Source: Ruegeria arenilitoris (GTDB lineage: Bacteria; Pseudomonadota; Alphaproteobacteria; Rhodobacterales; Rhodobacteraceae). Taken from it: a stretch of DNA of 64,000 nucleotides. Position 1 is the first letter of the stretch; each line of letters begins with the position of its first letter. Position numbers and translations under genes: made by a program. Positions 33,541 through 42,074 of this stretch are shown here, one piece after another. The notes below the pieces were generated by a model, which saw nothing but the letters and a program-made list of their open reading frames with translations, was not told the origin of the DNA and ran no database searches. The stretch covers positions 1 to 64,000 of the forward strand of contig NZ_WQCA01000016.1 in the NCBI RefSeq assembly GCF_013032445.1, given 5' to 3'.

Positions 33541-34123
33541 TGGCCGACTTTGGCAAAGACTCCACCACTCACGACGTATTTTTGGGGGGGAGGCGATCTG
33601 ACCGGAAAGACTGTTCTGATCACTGGCAGCTCTGTCGGTCTGGGCGCTGAAACTGCTCGCGCACTGGCTTCCAAGGGCGCGTCGGTCACTATTGTGGTGC
33701 GCTCGGCGTAAAAGCTGGAAGGTATCGCAACCAGAATCAAGCAAGAGACCGGCCAAGAGGTCGAAGTCGCCTCGCTAGAGCTGGATAAACCTGACACGAT
33801 CTGCGCCTTTGCAGAGAATTGGCTGGCCCGCTATAACAAGCTGGACATCCTGATCAATACGCCGGCATCATGGCAACCCCGTTTGAGCGCGCGCTCGAGG
33901 GGTGGGAGAGCTAGTTTTTCACCAACAATCTGGGCCACTTCCTGCTGACCAACCTGCTGGCGGGCCCGATCAAGGCATCAGGTTCGGCAAGCGTGATCAT
34001 CTGTCTTCTGCCGCGCATTGGTTTACACTCGTCGATCTGGAAGCCCCGAAATTTGAGCGCCGTGAATACGACCCCATGGCATCCTACGGGCAACCCGTAT
34101 CGGTCGATATCGTCGTAGCCTAA
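33541..34123 (+). pseudogene. Short-chain dehydrogenase pseudogene
   Basis: Pieces of one SDR lie in order on the plus strand. MADFGKDSTTHDV is followed by a G-run frameshift near 33590. LTGKTVLITGSSVGLGAETA comes next, then TAA at 33709. KLDILIN is followed by a shift to AGIMATPFERALEGWES, then TAG at 33913. NNLGHFLLTNLLAGPIKASG is followed by another shift to FERREYDPMASYGQPV. The Tyr-x3-Lys active site is lost (YGQPVSV instead of YGQSK), and the C-terminal third is missing. At least three frameshifts and two stops show an old pseudogene. It resembles the retinol-dehydrogenase-like SDRs often encoded near alpha/beta hydrolases of the preceding type. Confidence 0.85.
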
Positions 34124-34352
34124 AATTGGGCGCGTGATCAGAAACGTTACCAGTGATGGTACAAGAAAATACACAAGTTAGCTTAGCGCAATCCATGAGC
34201 ATGGCTTGAACCTTATAGCCGCCTTGACCTTTCCAAGATTTAGCGTTCTGGGTTTGGTGGAATAGGTAGATGTTGTTGATTTCAGAGTTTACATGCTTAG
34301 TCATCGCGCATGGCGATAGAACAGACTCACTAACATAGTAAAAGGCTGCGCG

Positions 34353-34939
34353 ATGAGCGGTAGGTCTATTTTTGGTAGAGTTCGATTAATTCTGCGGGTG
34401 CTCGCAGTTATTTTTAGCTTCCTGCCGAGCATTCTCCATCGTTGGATTTGGGAGTTAACTGACCTATTGCCCAATGTTGTTGGCGTTGGCCTTCGCTATG
34501 CGCTAGCAAAGGCCAAAACAAGGGCGATCGGCGACAACGTTTACTGGGGCCGGAATGTAACCGCGAAGAACTGGTCTAACCTCTCAATCGGGGACAATTG
34601 CTCAATCCACGAAAACTGTTTCCTTGACGCGCTCGGCGAGATTGAGATCGGCTCGAATGTGTCTATTGCACATGCGTGTTCGCTTGTATCCTTTGATCAC
34701 GTGGCTCAACCAAACATACCCATTAAAATAGCCCAATATTGCCCGGAACCATATCTATTGCTGACGATGTTTGGATCGCAGCGGGCGTGCGTATCTTGCG
34801 AGATACACAGATAGGTTCCCGTGTGATGGTCGCGGCAAATGCAGTTGCGCGAGGACCTTTGGAACAAGGTTGGCTCTATGGTGGCACGCCTGCCCGTCAA
34901 CTCAAACCCGTTTGCGCCATGGAAGGCGAAACAAACTGA
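34353..34939 (+). pseudogene. Hexapeptide-repeat acyltransferase, frameshifted
   Basis: Two overlapping frames complete one left-handed beta-helix acyltransferase. The first (34353-34814) has ARAIG-type coils: AIGDNVYWGRNVTAKNWSNL, SIGDNCSIHENCFLDALGEI and EIGSNVSIAHACSLVSFDHV. The second (to 34939) continues PGTISIADDVWIAAGVRILR and YGGTPARQLKP, the usual C-terminus of colanic-acid-type O-acetyltransferases. The shift lies around 34715-34745 and equals one missing or two extra bases. It is either a sequencing error or a recent pseudogene, since no stops have accumulated. Its last 43 bases overlap the convergent sulfotransferase gene. Confidence 0.75.
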
Positions 34940-35730
34940 CGTTCGGATTCCAGCAAATCTTCGAGAAAGTTCATGTCATTGTCCGTCGCGACGAGCTTTG
35001 TAGCTTTCCCTCCGCCATAAAAAATAGATTTGAGGCCTGCATCTTTAAGAGCGCTTACAACCGAATAAAGACCCAAAAACCGAAGCGATCGAGCACCGTA
35101 ACGTCCTAGGCGGGCAAGCAAAAAAGACCGAGGCGTTGTCGCTTCGTTTCTGCGCTGCGCAGCCAGATCACCTGCGCCTTTTAATGGAATCCCCAGCGCA
35201 TTCGAAAGAGTTTCTACATAGCCGTCAGGATCATCGGCAAGATCTGATTGCAGTAGAACGGTGACTTTGCTGAAATGTGCTTTCCAGATTGGTAGATGCT
35301 CAGAATACCGACTTGCTCCAATGATCTCAGGATACTTTTTCACTGCCTTCTGAAGCGGAAGCTTTGTGTAGCCACAAGCCATATGCTGGTAATGGGACCA
35401 TGCCCGCTTTACCGGATCGCGCAGTGTCACAACAATTGGAATATCGCCCAATTCTTCGGCAATTTTCGGGGCGGCGAAACTGGAGACATGAAACAGGGAA
35501 GGACCCACTTCGATGATTGCGACATTCTGATCCGGGTCACAGTGCCTGAAGTGTTTTTCATACCAGGCCAACCCGCGGTGATGGTACCTGTCGAAATAAA
35601 ATGTCTCTTTGACTCCGCTTGGAAGACAGATGTCCCCGCGGCTTTCGAAGTACTCGTGTATCCAGCTTGTGCCACACTTCATCGGCCCCACCACAAGCGC
35701 GGTGGGTTTTGTTTTTTCAGGCGTGATCAT
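34897..35730 (-). CDS. PAPS-dependent sulfotransferase
   Basis: About 277 residues. The 5'-phosphosulfate loop is VVGPMKCGTSWIHEYFES near residue 14, and the 3'-phosphate motif is VVTLRDPVKRAWSHYQHM near residue 105. These bind PAPS, the sulfate donor. The frame extends to 35862, but ATG 35730 starts the family core and overlaps the flippase end by 14 bases. Neighbours (flippase, glycosyltransferase, O-acetyltransferase) suggest that it sulfates a surface polysaccharide or its precursor. The acceptor cannot be read from sequence. Confidence 0.88.
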   Translation of the reverse strand: MITPEKTKPTALVVGPMKCGTSWIHEYFESRGDICLPSGVKETFYFDRYHHRGLAWYEKHFRHCDPDQNVAIIEVGPSLFHVSSFAAPKIAEELGDIPIVVTLRDPVKRAWSHYQHMACGYTKLPLQKAVKKYPEIIGASRYSEHLPIWKAHFSKVTVLLQSDLADDPDGYVETLSNALGIPLKGAGDLAAQRRNEATTPRSFLLARLGRYGARSLRFLGLYSVVSALKDAGLKSIFYGGGKATKLVATDNDMNFLEDLLESERQFVSPSMAQTGLS

Positions 35731-37030
35731 TTTTCGGAGCCCTTTGTCTAAAAAGAGTGGTAGGCGGATCAATCGCAAGACTAGTAATCGCTGCGTGCCG
35801 CAGTGCAAGATTTGAGACAACGATGGCCAGAAATGCGGCCAAGGCAGCGCCGGTCGTTCCAAAGAACGGAATGAATGCCAAATTCAACACGATGGTAGAA
35901 GCCAATGCCAGTGCAAACGACAAGAGTGTACGTTTCTCGTAGCCCGTCATATTGAGCAGAGGGATGACCGCGCCATTTAACATAGCCACAGTATTGCCGG
36001 CCGAAAGAATCAATAGTGGGGTTAGCGCAGCCACGGCCTCCGTTCCAAAGAGGAGGGCTAATATCTGTTCACCAAAGGCCGTATAAATCAGCAACCCCGG
36101 CACCGCTACGCAAAGTGACAAAATGATGCTGGTACGCAGCAGGGTGACTAACTCGTCGTGGTTCAGGCCTTTACGCAGTTGAGCCAGACGCGGCGCTAGA
36201 ACAACATTTACGGCCTGCGATCCGAAAGCCACCAGCATTGCGCCTTGCAGGGCAATTCGATAGACGCCAACCGCCGTTTCTCCGATCAAGAGCCCCAGTA
36301 GGATCAGATCCGCTTGCCGTGTCGCTACCTGCACGCCGCCGACAGCTGTGAATGGTATTGCAGAACGTAGCCACGTTCGATGCTCAATCGTCACCTTGCC
36401 CGTAGCAGCAAGTGTGGCAGGAACTTTGCGCCAAAACAGGTAACGATTGAGCGCGGCAGGCAAAGACACTGCTGCAACCATTGCCAAAGTCGTATGGGTT
36501 GCCGTCATCCCTCCGGGTAGCAAAGCGTTTAGCAAGAGTGAAATGACGATCAGAATGATCGGGCGCACCACCGTATCGGGAAAGAGAGCTGCTACGGGCT
36601 TTCCCAAGCCACGCAAACCGCCGGACCAGTTTCCCATCAAGGAAAACCCCGGTAGCAGCAGTGTCGAAATGGCAATTGAAAACGCGAGATCGCTGGTTGG
36701 AAAGAATGTCAGGGCAACGAACGCAACGATACCGCCGACCACGACGCAGTAGATTGTGCTGAAAAGAAGAATCCAGCGCATAACACCATGCAGTTTTGCC
36801 GGATCGTTTGCGTCAGCGGCACGGGAAACCTCGCGTACGACAAGCTCTGTAATGCCGTTTTTAGTCGGAATCGAAAGCCCGGTCGCCACGGCCAGACCGA
36901 AGGAGAAAAGACCAAACTGAGCAAGACCGAGAATTCTGGCCAAGACAATGGTCACAAGGACACCCATCAGCGCCTGTGAGACCTTCAAGGCTCCGGTCCC
37001 AAGACTTTTACTCAGAATACCGCGGATCAT
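35717..37030 (-). CDS. Polysaccharide flippase (Wzx/MATE-like oligosaccharide exporter)
   Basis: A 437-residue membrane protein with about 12-14 hydrophobic segments. It opens SKSLGTGALKVSQALMGVLV, FGLFSFGLAVATGLS, as in O-antigen or exopolysaccharide flippases of the MOP superfamily. These move undecaprenyl-linked oligosaccharides across the inner membrane. It overlaps the sulfotransferase start by 14 bases, which implies a common transcript. With the glycosyltransferase upstream it forms a small surface-glycan locus that lacks a polymerase and most other expected genes, so it may be a fragment of a larger cluster. Confidence 0.88.
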   Translation of the reverse strand: MIRGILSKSLGTGALKVSQALMGVLVTIVLARILGLAQFGLFSFGLAVATGLSIPTKNGITELVVREVSRAADANDPAKLHGVMRWILLFSTIYCVVVGGIVAFVALTFFPTSDLAFSIAISTLLLPGFSLMGNWSGGLRGLGKPVAALFPDTVVRPIILIVISLLLNALLPGGMTATHTTLAMVAAVSLPAALNRYLFWRKVPATLAATGKVTIEHRTWLRSAIPFTAVGGVQVATRQADLILLGLLIGETAVGVYRIALQGAMLVAFGSQAVNVVLAPRLAQLRKGLNHDELVTLLRTSIILSLCVAVPGLLIYTAFGEQILALLFGTEAVAALTPLLILSAGNTVAMLNGAVIPLLNMTGYEKRTLLSFALALASTIVLNLAFIPFFGTTGAALAAFLAIVVSNLALRHAAITSLAIDPPTTLFRQRAPKNDHA

Positions 37031-37339
37031 GTCTTCGCCTCCTGAGTGACGTTCTCAATACGTTGCCCTGTGGGCGTTTCTCCGGGCCAGTGATGCTGGC
37101 TCTAACGGAGTGTTTCGAAAGCCACCACCATGAAGCGACAAGCTTGCAGGAATGTTCGCCCACTGAGGTATTTCTGCTGCTCCGAAAAAAGCAGAAAGAG
37201 GACCACAATTTAGACTGCCAGCAACGGGGTCAAGTTGAGTCGAAAAGGTTGTGGAGATCCGTGTTTGGTGCTTCGGGGCAATGCTTCGATGATGTATCGT
37301 TGGCGGCCAAACTCAACAGAGCTATCTTGATTTACGCTG
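37031..37339. other. Gene-free gap between flippase and glycosyltransferase
   Basis: About 310 bases upstream of the flippase gene. No conserved open frame, tRNA or clear hairpin is visible. It probably carries the flippase promoter. Composition is mixed, with no sign of an insertion sequence that I can name. Confidence 0.4.
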
Positions 37340-38485
37340 CTACGCCGCCTGTCGTTTTGTCCGACACAACGTTCGGATTTCCTCGATGTACTTGCCGATA
37401 ACTATGCTCTCGTCAAACTCGTTCTCCATCTTGGAGCGTCCAGCCCGGCCCATCGCGCTACGGGCCTGAGGTGAAAGTGCAATCACGCGTTCCATTTTGT
37501 TCTGAAGATCCGCTGCGTCACGCAATCCGCAGATGAAACCGTTGACGCCATCATCCACGGTCTCGCGGCAACCGGGGGCATCGGTAGTGATAATCGGCCG
37601 CCCTACAGCTGCGGCCTCGAGCAGGGTGCGAGGCGTGCCCTCGGGATAGGCTGAAGGCAGCACGACGCAGTCCGAGTCCACGATTTCCTGCACCACATTG
37701 TCTGAATAGCCCAAATATTCGACGTCACCCGCATGTACCCACTCATCCATCTGCGCGCGCGTGATCGCAGCCGGATTGTCATTGTCGAGAGAACCCAGCA
37801 AGCAAAAACGCACATCGCCATGGCGCTGGCGGATGGCGCGCGCGGCTTCCACGAACTCACCCACACCCTTGTCCCACAACATTCGTGCTATAAGCACAAA
37901 GCGCAAAGGTGTGTCGCGCCCTGCCTCGGGTAGGGGAGTAAAAGCGAACTTTGTCAAATCTACGCCCGAGCCGGGCAATAGGTCATGCTTGTTGTGCCGG
38001 ACGACACCGTTGCTGGTAAACAGCTCGCGATCGTCTGGGTTTTGGAAAAAAACCATAGCCGCTTGCTTTAACGCTATCCGATAGAGCCCCTTGGCGACCT
38101 GTGTCACTAAATTGTCGGACAAAAAGACCGAGCCTAGCCCCGCAATGTTGTTGATCGTGGGAATGTCCAGCTTGTGCGCAGCGAGCGAGCCATAGATATT
38201 CGGCTTGATCGTGTAACCAAGGAATACATCTGGGCTAACCTGCTGCAAGGCCTCTCTAAATCGACGATAGAGAAGGTAATCCGACACTGGATTCTTGTTC
38301 ATTTTCATAGGCAAGTCTACATGGGAAACACCCATTTTCAACAGCGGCGCAGTGTATTCATCCTTTGGTGCCACGATGACAACGTCGTGACCCTCGTCCT
38401 GGATTGCCCGTATTAGATTCCTGCGCGCCTGCCACACGTAATGCGATGTATTCGCGCCTATCGCAATTCTCTTGTTCGTATCCAA
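37340..38485 (-). CDS. Glycosyltransferase family 4 (PglA-like)
   Basis: About 381 residues, GT-B fold. The N-terminal IAIGANTSHYVWQARRNLIR, the mid-protein GYTIKPNIYGSLAAHKL and NNIAGLGSVFLSDN, the FQNPDDRELFTSNGVV segment, and the C-terminal nucleotide-sugar EX7E-type region around VVLPSAYPEGTPRTLLEAAA are typical of enzymes adding HexNAc to a lipid-linked sugar. No ATG fits near the conserved start. TTG 38485 has GGGGAA upstream, while the open frame reaches an ATG at 38611 through an Arg-rich, unconserved-looking lead. The start is therefore uncertain. Likely works with the flippase and sulfotransferase. Confidence 0.85.
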   Translation of the reverse strand: MDTNKRIAIGANTSHYVWQARRNLIRAIQDEGHDVVIVAPKDEYTAPLLKMGVSHVDLPMKMNKNPVSDYLLYRRFREALQQVSPDVFLGYTIKPNIYGSLAAHKLDIPTINNIAGLGSVFLSDNLVTQVAKGLYRIALKQAAMVFFQNPDDRELFTSNGVVRHNKHDLLPGSGVDLTKFAFTPLPEAGRDTPLRFVLIARMLWDKGVGEFVEAARAIRQRHGDVRFCLLGSLDNDNPAAITRAQMDEWVHAGDVEYLGYSDNVVQEIVDSDCVVLPSAYPEGTPRTLLEAAAVGRPIITTDAPGCRETVDDGVNGFICGLRDAADLQNKMERVIALSPQARSAMGRAGRSKMENEFDESIVIGKYIEEIRTLCRTKRQAA

Positions 38486-39009
38486 AGTATTGTTTTCCCC
38501 AAGTTCCGTCTGACCCAGCTGCCTGACCCGGGTGTTTGGGTATCGAATCCGTACCTGTTTCTTTCTTGTGAATAGAGTGCGGTCAAGGGCTGCTGAGCGG
38601 AACCTTCGCATAACTCAAGCGGTGCAGGTAGTGCGGCACGGAAATGATTGGCACATACGGTTTGGGCCTGACCCTAGCGCCGCGCGAACCAGATACGGCG
38701 AAAATCGTTGAGATCCGTCTTCCATCACCTCAGTTATGCGGACACCTGCCTGGCAGGACTTTCAGGTACCCGTCAATGAGGCACGCACAATCAAGATTGT
38801 ACTGACGAGATCCGAGCGCAATTTCTCGGTTCACCTGCAATTCCCGTGATATCTGAGCCCCTGCGACCACAGTCGGCGCGGTGAAATTTTTCACACCAAG
38901 TATCGTAAACGCAGCCAGTCAATCCTCTCTGATTCTCTCTCTCAAAGGTCGGAAAAACTTGCCAGCTAGCGAGGCCGGTAAGTGAAGCAGACCAAAGTGC
39001 TCCCTAGTT
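38486..39009. other. Intergenic stretch before the phage-like segment
   Basis: About 520 bases, part of which is the uncertain 5' extension of the glycosyltransferase (to 38611). I see no supported gene, tRNA, insertion sequence or terminator. It may contain the boundary at which the phage/GTA-like segment was acquired. Confidence 0.35.
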
Positions 39010-39228
39010 TTGAGCAATACCTTAGCCCTGAACGGGTTTGGCGGTTCATCGCCGTTCGTGACGCAAGGTGACTCCTGCGCTGACCCAGTCATAGTTACTG
39101 TCGGTTGGTTAACTGGCAACCAGGCTGAAACTTTGTTGGCATGCAATCGTAAAGAACTACTGAACTGCGGGGACGAGGTGAAAACACTTTCCGGAAGGGG
39201 GGTGAAGTACCTTATGCACTCGAAATGA
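39010..39228 (+). CDS. Possible small phage-like protein or remnant
   Basis: A 72-residue frame beginning at TTG without a clear ribosome-binding site. Its N-terminal half, LALNGFGGSSPFVTQG then DPVIVTVGWLTG, has a Gly/Thr-rich pattern seen in phage tail-associated proteins, and it sits just before the spike-base-like gene. The C-terminal half looks random. It could be a 5' piece of a truncated gene. Confidence 0.3.
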   Translation: MSNTLALNGFGGSSPFVTQGDSCADPVIVTVGWLTGNQAETLLACNRKELLNCGDEVKTLSGRGVKYLMHSK

Positions 39229-39276
39229 AGACAAGCCCGTTTGGTCGGGCTCACAAATCAGCCAAGGAGAAAACGA

Positions 39277-39540
39277 ATGGCAGATGACTTCGCAAATCAC
39301 CGCGCCGGTCTGGATAGCCCTCAGGGACATCACGCCGCAGTCACCCCAAGCGATACCGTTGATCTACCTAACGCTACTCGCGCGCTGTGGGTCGGAAATG
39401 GCGGTAATATCACAGCGACCACGATTTATGGTGAGACGGAAGTCTATGAAAACGTTCCAAATGGTTCGCTGCTGCCAGGGCGGTTTACTCGGGTTCACGC
39501 GACAGGAAACTCAGCAAGCAGTATTTTGGCTCTCTGGTGA
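39277..39540 (+). CDS. Spike base protein, RCAP_Rcc01079-like (GTA/phage tail)
   Basis: An 87-residue protein starting MADDFANHRAGLDSPQGHHA, followed by AVTPSDTVDLPNATRALWVG. This resembles the small spike base proteins encoded with Rhodobacter-type gene transfer agents and related Rhodobacterales prophages. AAGGAG precedes the ATG. In GTAs the protein is part of the surface spike used in attachment. Here no capsid, portal or other tail gene is nearby, so it is an orphan copy. A short hairpin (AGCCCG tttggt CGGGCT, 39235-39252) sits upstream. Confidence 0.75.
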   Translation: MADDFANHRAGLDSPQGHHAAVTPSDTVDLPNATRALWVGNGGNITATTIYGETEVYENVPNGSLLPGRFTRVHATGNSASSILALW

Positions 39541-39546
39541 TCTGAT

Positions 39547-40011
39547 ATGATCAATCTCGGACTTTCCATCACATCACTGGCGGCACGGTCACGGCGTGGC
39601 ACCGCTCCGCTGAAGCTGAATCTGATAGCTAACGGCAGCTTCGGAGCGGGAACAATCGGCTGGGTTCCGTTCAGTTCAACCGAACTTGCAATAGAAGCCG
39701 GAAGACTGCGTGTCATTGCCGGAGCAACGGCAATCAGGGTGTCTCAGGACGTGAGTGCTCTTATTCAGGGTCAGCAATACCGGTTATCCGCTGATATCGA
39801 CGCATCCGCCAGCACCGGAACTGTCACAGCTCGTATCAACAGCTCTATCAGCACATCCGGTTCCCTTGTCGTTCTCAGTGTCGCGGCTGGGCAGTCAGGT
39901 ACCTTTGACGCAAATTTTACCGCACGCGCGGGAGATGTCGTCTTGTTCTTCAACAACACTCGGGGGTTTGGCGACTACTGGCTGGACAACATCAAGATTG
40001 AGCCGGTCTGA
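39547..40011 (+). CDS. Carbohydrate-binding-like beta-sandwich protein next to the spike gene
   Basis: A 154-residue protein, 6 bases after the spike-base gene. It reads LIANGSFGAGTIGWVPFSST near the start and GDYWLDNIKIEPV at the end, the pattern of CBM4/9-like or galactose-binding beta sandwiches (NGxFExGxxGW...xxDNxxI). Such domains occur at the tips of phage and GTA fibers and in secreted enzymes. I infer a receptor- or glycan-binding role as part of the phage-like segment. No signal peptide is visible, which fits a virion-type protein better than a secreted enzyme. Confidence 0.65.
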   Translation: MINLGLSITSLAARSRRGTAPLKLNLIANGSFGAGTIGWVPFSSTELAIEAGRLRVIAGATAIRVSQDVSALIQGQQYRLSADIDASASTGTVTARINSSISTSGSLVVLSVAAGQSGTFDANFTARAGDVVLFFNNTRGFGDYWLDNIKIEPV

Positions 40012-40188
40012 TTACGTCAGCACCAACAGAAGATAGGCGGCTAACGCCACGACGATGGAAAACACTACCACTGGCGGTGGGTTTTCGACATCCGAGAGTT
40101 TCTGCTGGAATGCCCCGGCCTGATACGCAAGATAAAGCGCTGCCGCCAGAAGAAAAAAGGCTATGATATCAATGAGTATTTTGGTCAT
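40012..40188 (-). CDS. 58-residue two-helix membrane protein
   Basis: A small minus-strand gene: ATG 40188 with GCAGGTGT just upstream, and a TAA that abuts the stop of the convergent gene. The protein starts MTKILIDIIAFFLLAAALYL (first membrane helix), has a polar loop around QQKLSDVENPPP, and ends with VVVFSIVVALAAYLLLVLT (second helix). I do not recognise the family. Size and topology would fit a holin-like or accessory membrane protein, and its place next to the tail genes makes a phage-derived function possible. Confidence 0.65.
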   Translation of the reverse strand: MTKILIDIIAFFLLAAALYLAYQAGAFQQKLSDVENPPPVVVFSIVVALAAYLLLVLT

Positions 40189-40241
40189 ACACCTGCTTTC
40201 TAAACATCCACTGTGAACTAAATCCTAACAGACCTGCTGTC

Positions 40242-40268
40242 GCCCGACCCATGTGGTCGGGCTTTTTT
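40242..40268 (+). terminator. Rho-independent terminator
   Basis: An eight-pair stem, GCCCGACC / GGTCGGGC, with a five-base loop is followed by TTTTTT. It is oriented for plus-strand transcripts and would end the spike-base and beta-sandwich operon. Confidence 0.85.
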
Positions 40269-40434
40269 GGGGGGCATTGAAGTCCTGCCGGACAGGCCCG
40301 TGAGATTCTGGTTCGGCAACGCACGCAAGTAGTCGATGTCTTGCCGGGCTATCTTGGAGAGTTGGGTCACGTATTTCCGCAGCAGCGGGTTTGAGAAACG
40401 AGTTCCGCGAACGTTTGAAACGGGCAAAATGCGG

Positions 40435-40530
40435 GCGTGAATTGACCTTTTACGATTTGTGCGCGCCACTTCGATACCGTCCAGTGTTGCCGCCGCTGAA
40501 ACGAAGGCCTTGAACATCAGACCGACCGAA
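40435..40530 (-). pseudogene. IS6-family-like transposase scrap
   Basis: The minus strand reads GLMFKAFVSAAATLDGIEVA followed by RTNRKRS, matching the MLGFKSF...GIEVAHMIRKGQ end of IS6-type transposases. It is closely similar to the plus-strand remnant at 7010-7080. Flanking sequence in the same frame is unrecognisable. About 30 codons survive. Confidence 0.55.
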
Positions 40531-41013
40531 TGCGCCTTTAGATGAACCGGTGGCACTCTTCGACTATTTTGTTCAGTTTTTCCCGACTCACCGCCCCGAT
40601 CTGCATCCGCAACACTATGCGGCATAGAAGTTGAACAGATTATCTTCAAAAGCCGGTTCAGAGTCGACAGTTGCCCGAGTAAACAATTTGCGAAGCTTGC
40701 TGCAAAAAAAACTGCAACTTCTACCCGTCTTCATGCACCATAGAAGCTTGCGACAAAGCCTGCCGTAGATCATTCACACCGCTGGTGTGCGAGCTCTAGT
40801 GGCCGATAGTTTGCAGCAGGTTCAGTGTGCAGGAAAAAGGCTACTATTGCTCTCGCATGAAATTACGACACATCTGTGTGGGTTAGTACCTTCAGAGGCT
40901 TGTAAAGCTCTGGCAGTGCATCCAAAAACTGTCAGAGACTTTGCCGATTTTGCCCATTTCTTCGGGCAGACGCCGAAATGCGCAGTACTTCAGCGCAACC
41001 AGGGAGCTTTTTA
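40531..41013. other. Gene-free stretch upstream of the lactonase-like gene
   Basis: Nearly 500 bases without a supported gene. It is AT-richer than the neighbouring operons and probably includes the promoter of the 41014 gene. I see no tRNA or attachment-like duplication, although a phage-like segment lies nearby. Confidence 0.4.
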
Positions 41014-41937
41014 ATGGCACTAGAATTGCAAGAGATGTGCAACGGTTTGGGTTTTCCCGAAGGCCCGGTTGCGATGAACGATGGGTCGGTTTTGTTTGTC
41101 GATATCAAGGAACAGACCCTGGCAGGCCTGTCACCCGCCGGTGATGTTCACGTTGTGGCAGAGATCCCTGGCGGGCCCAACGGGGTTGCAATCGGCCCGG
41201 ACGGGGCAGCCTATGTCTGCAACAATGGCGGGGTCTACAGTTTTGTGCCGTTCGGTCCTGACCAGATCACTGTTCCTGCCCCGATCCGGCCCAATTACAA
41301 GGGCGGGTCGGTGCACCGGGTCGATTTGAAGACCGGAGCCGTGACGCAGTTATTTGACTCGTATAACGGCAAGCGGCTGATCGCGCCCGACGATCTGGTG
41401 TTCGACAAGTCCGGCGGCTTTTGGTTCACTGACACAGGGATAGAGGATGAGGAGTCCACACGTTATGGTGGTCTCTATTATGCCTCGATAGATGGCAAGA
41501 CGCTGATCAAAGCTGCCACGATTCCCATGCCCAATGGAGTCGGCTTATCGCCGGATGGCGGAACCGTTTATGTCTCGGACACGGTGTTTGGGCGGCTTTG
41601 GGCGATGAAAATCAAAGGTCTTGGTGAGGTCGAACCGGGTCCCATTCCTGGTATGCCGGGCAATGTCGTGCAGACGTTGCCGGGATATCAGTGGCTGGAC
41701 AGCCTAAAGGTTGAACAGGATGGCCGCGTTTGCGTCGGAACTTTGTTCAATGGCGGGATAACGGTGTTCAACCTGGATGGCTCCACCGAGCATGTGGAGA
41801 TACCCGATATGTTCACCACGAACATGTGCTTTGGCGGTAGTGACATGCGTGACTTGTGGATCACTGCGTCGAGCACCGGTAAAATCTACAAGGCCCGATG
41901 GCCCCGCCCTGGCTTGAAACTTGAATTCACCGCGTAG
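41014..41937 (+). CDS. SMP-30/gluconolactonase-family beta-propeller protein
   Basis: A 307-residue six-bladed propeller. Metal-site motifs are recognisable: the first Glu in GLGFPEGPVAMNDGSVLFVD (near residue 15), Asn in GGPNGVAIGPDGAAYVCNNG, Asp/Asn in PDDLVFDKSGGFWFTDTG, and MPNGVGLSPDGGTVYVSDT. The family hydrolyses sugar lactones and similar esters with a divalent metal. AGGGAG precedes ATG 41014; the longer frame from 40978 lacks a good site. It stands alone. Its substrate might be a sugar lactone, but the distant ABC regulon lacks its operator here, so no link can be claimed. Confidence 0.9.
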   Translation: MALELQEMCNGLGFPEGPVAMNDGSVLFVDIKEQTLAGLSPAGDVHVVAEIPGGPNGVAIGPDGAAYVCNNGGVYSFVPFGPDQITVPAPIRPNYKGGSVHRVDLKTGAVTQLFDSYNGKRLIAPDDLVFDKSGGFWFTDTGIEDEESTRYGGLYYASIDGKTLIKAATIPMPNGVGLSPDGGTVYVSDTVFGRLWAMKIKGLGEVEPGPIPGMPGNVVQTLPGYQWLDSLKVEQDGRVCVGTLFNGGITVFNLDGSTEHVEIPDMFTTNMCFGGSDMRDLWITASSTGKIYKARWPRPGLKLEFTA

Positions 41938-42074
41938 CGCGCAAGTTTCTCTGGAAAAGACATATGTTTTTGTGTCCGGCGTGACACTTTCACGGCCATT
42001 TGAGTATGCCAAAACACCTTTTCGCTCACAAACTCTGGCGGGGTGGGGTCGGGTATTGTAAACCCTTTGCTTAA

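Noticed and set aside
34124-34352. Minus-strand piece reading MTKHVNSEINNIYLFHQTQN
   Set aside because: It looks coding-like and might be a transposase scrap, but I could not match it to any family and it is short, so I do not call it.
38919-39254. 111-codon minus-strand frame before the spike-base gene
   Set aside because: No start signal, no motif, and it overlaps a better plus-strand candidate.
40218-40649. 143-codon minus-strand frame taken as a complete gene
   Set aside because: Only about 30 codons resemble an IS6 transposase end. The frame also runs across a rho-independent terminator, so it is a remnant, not a gene.
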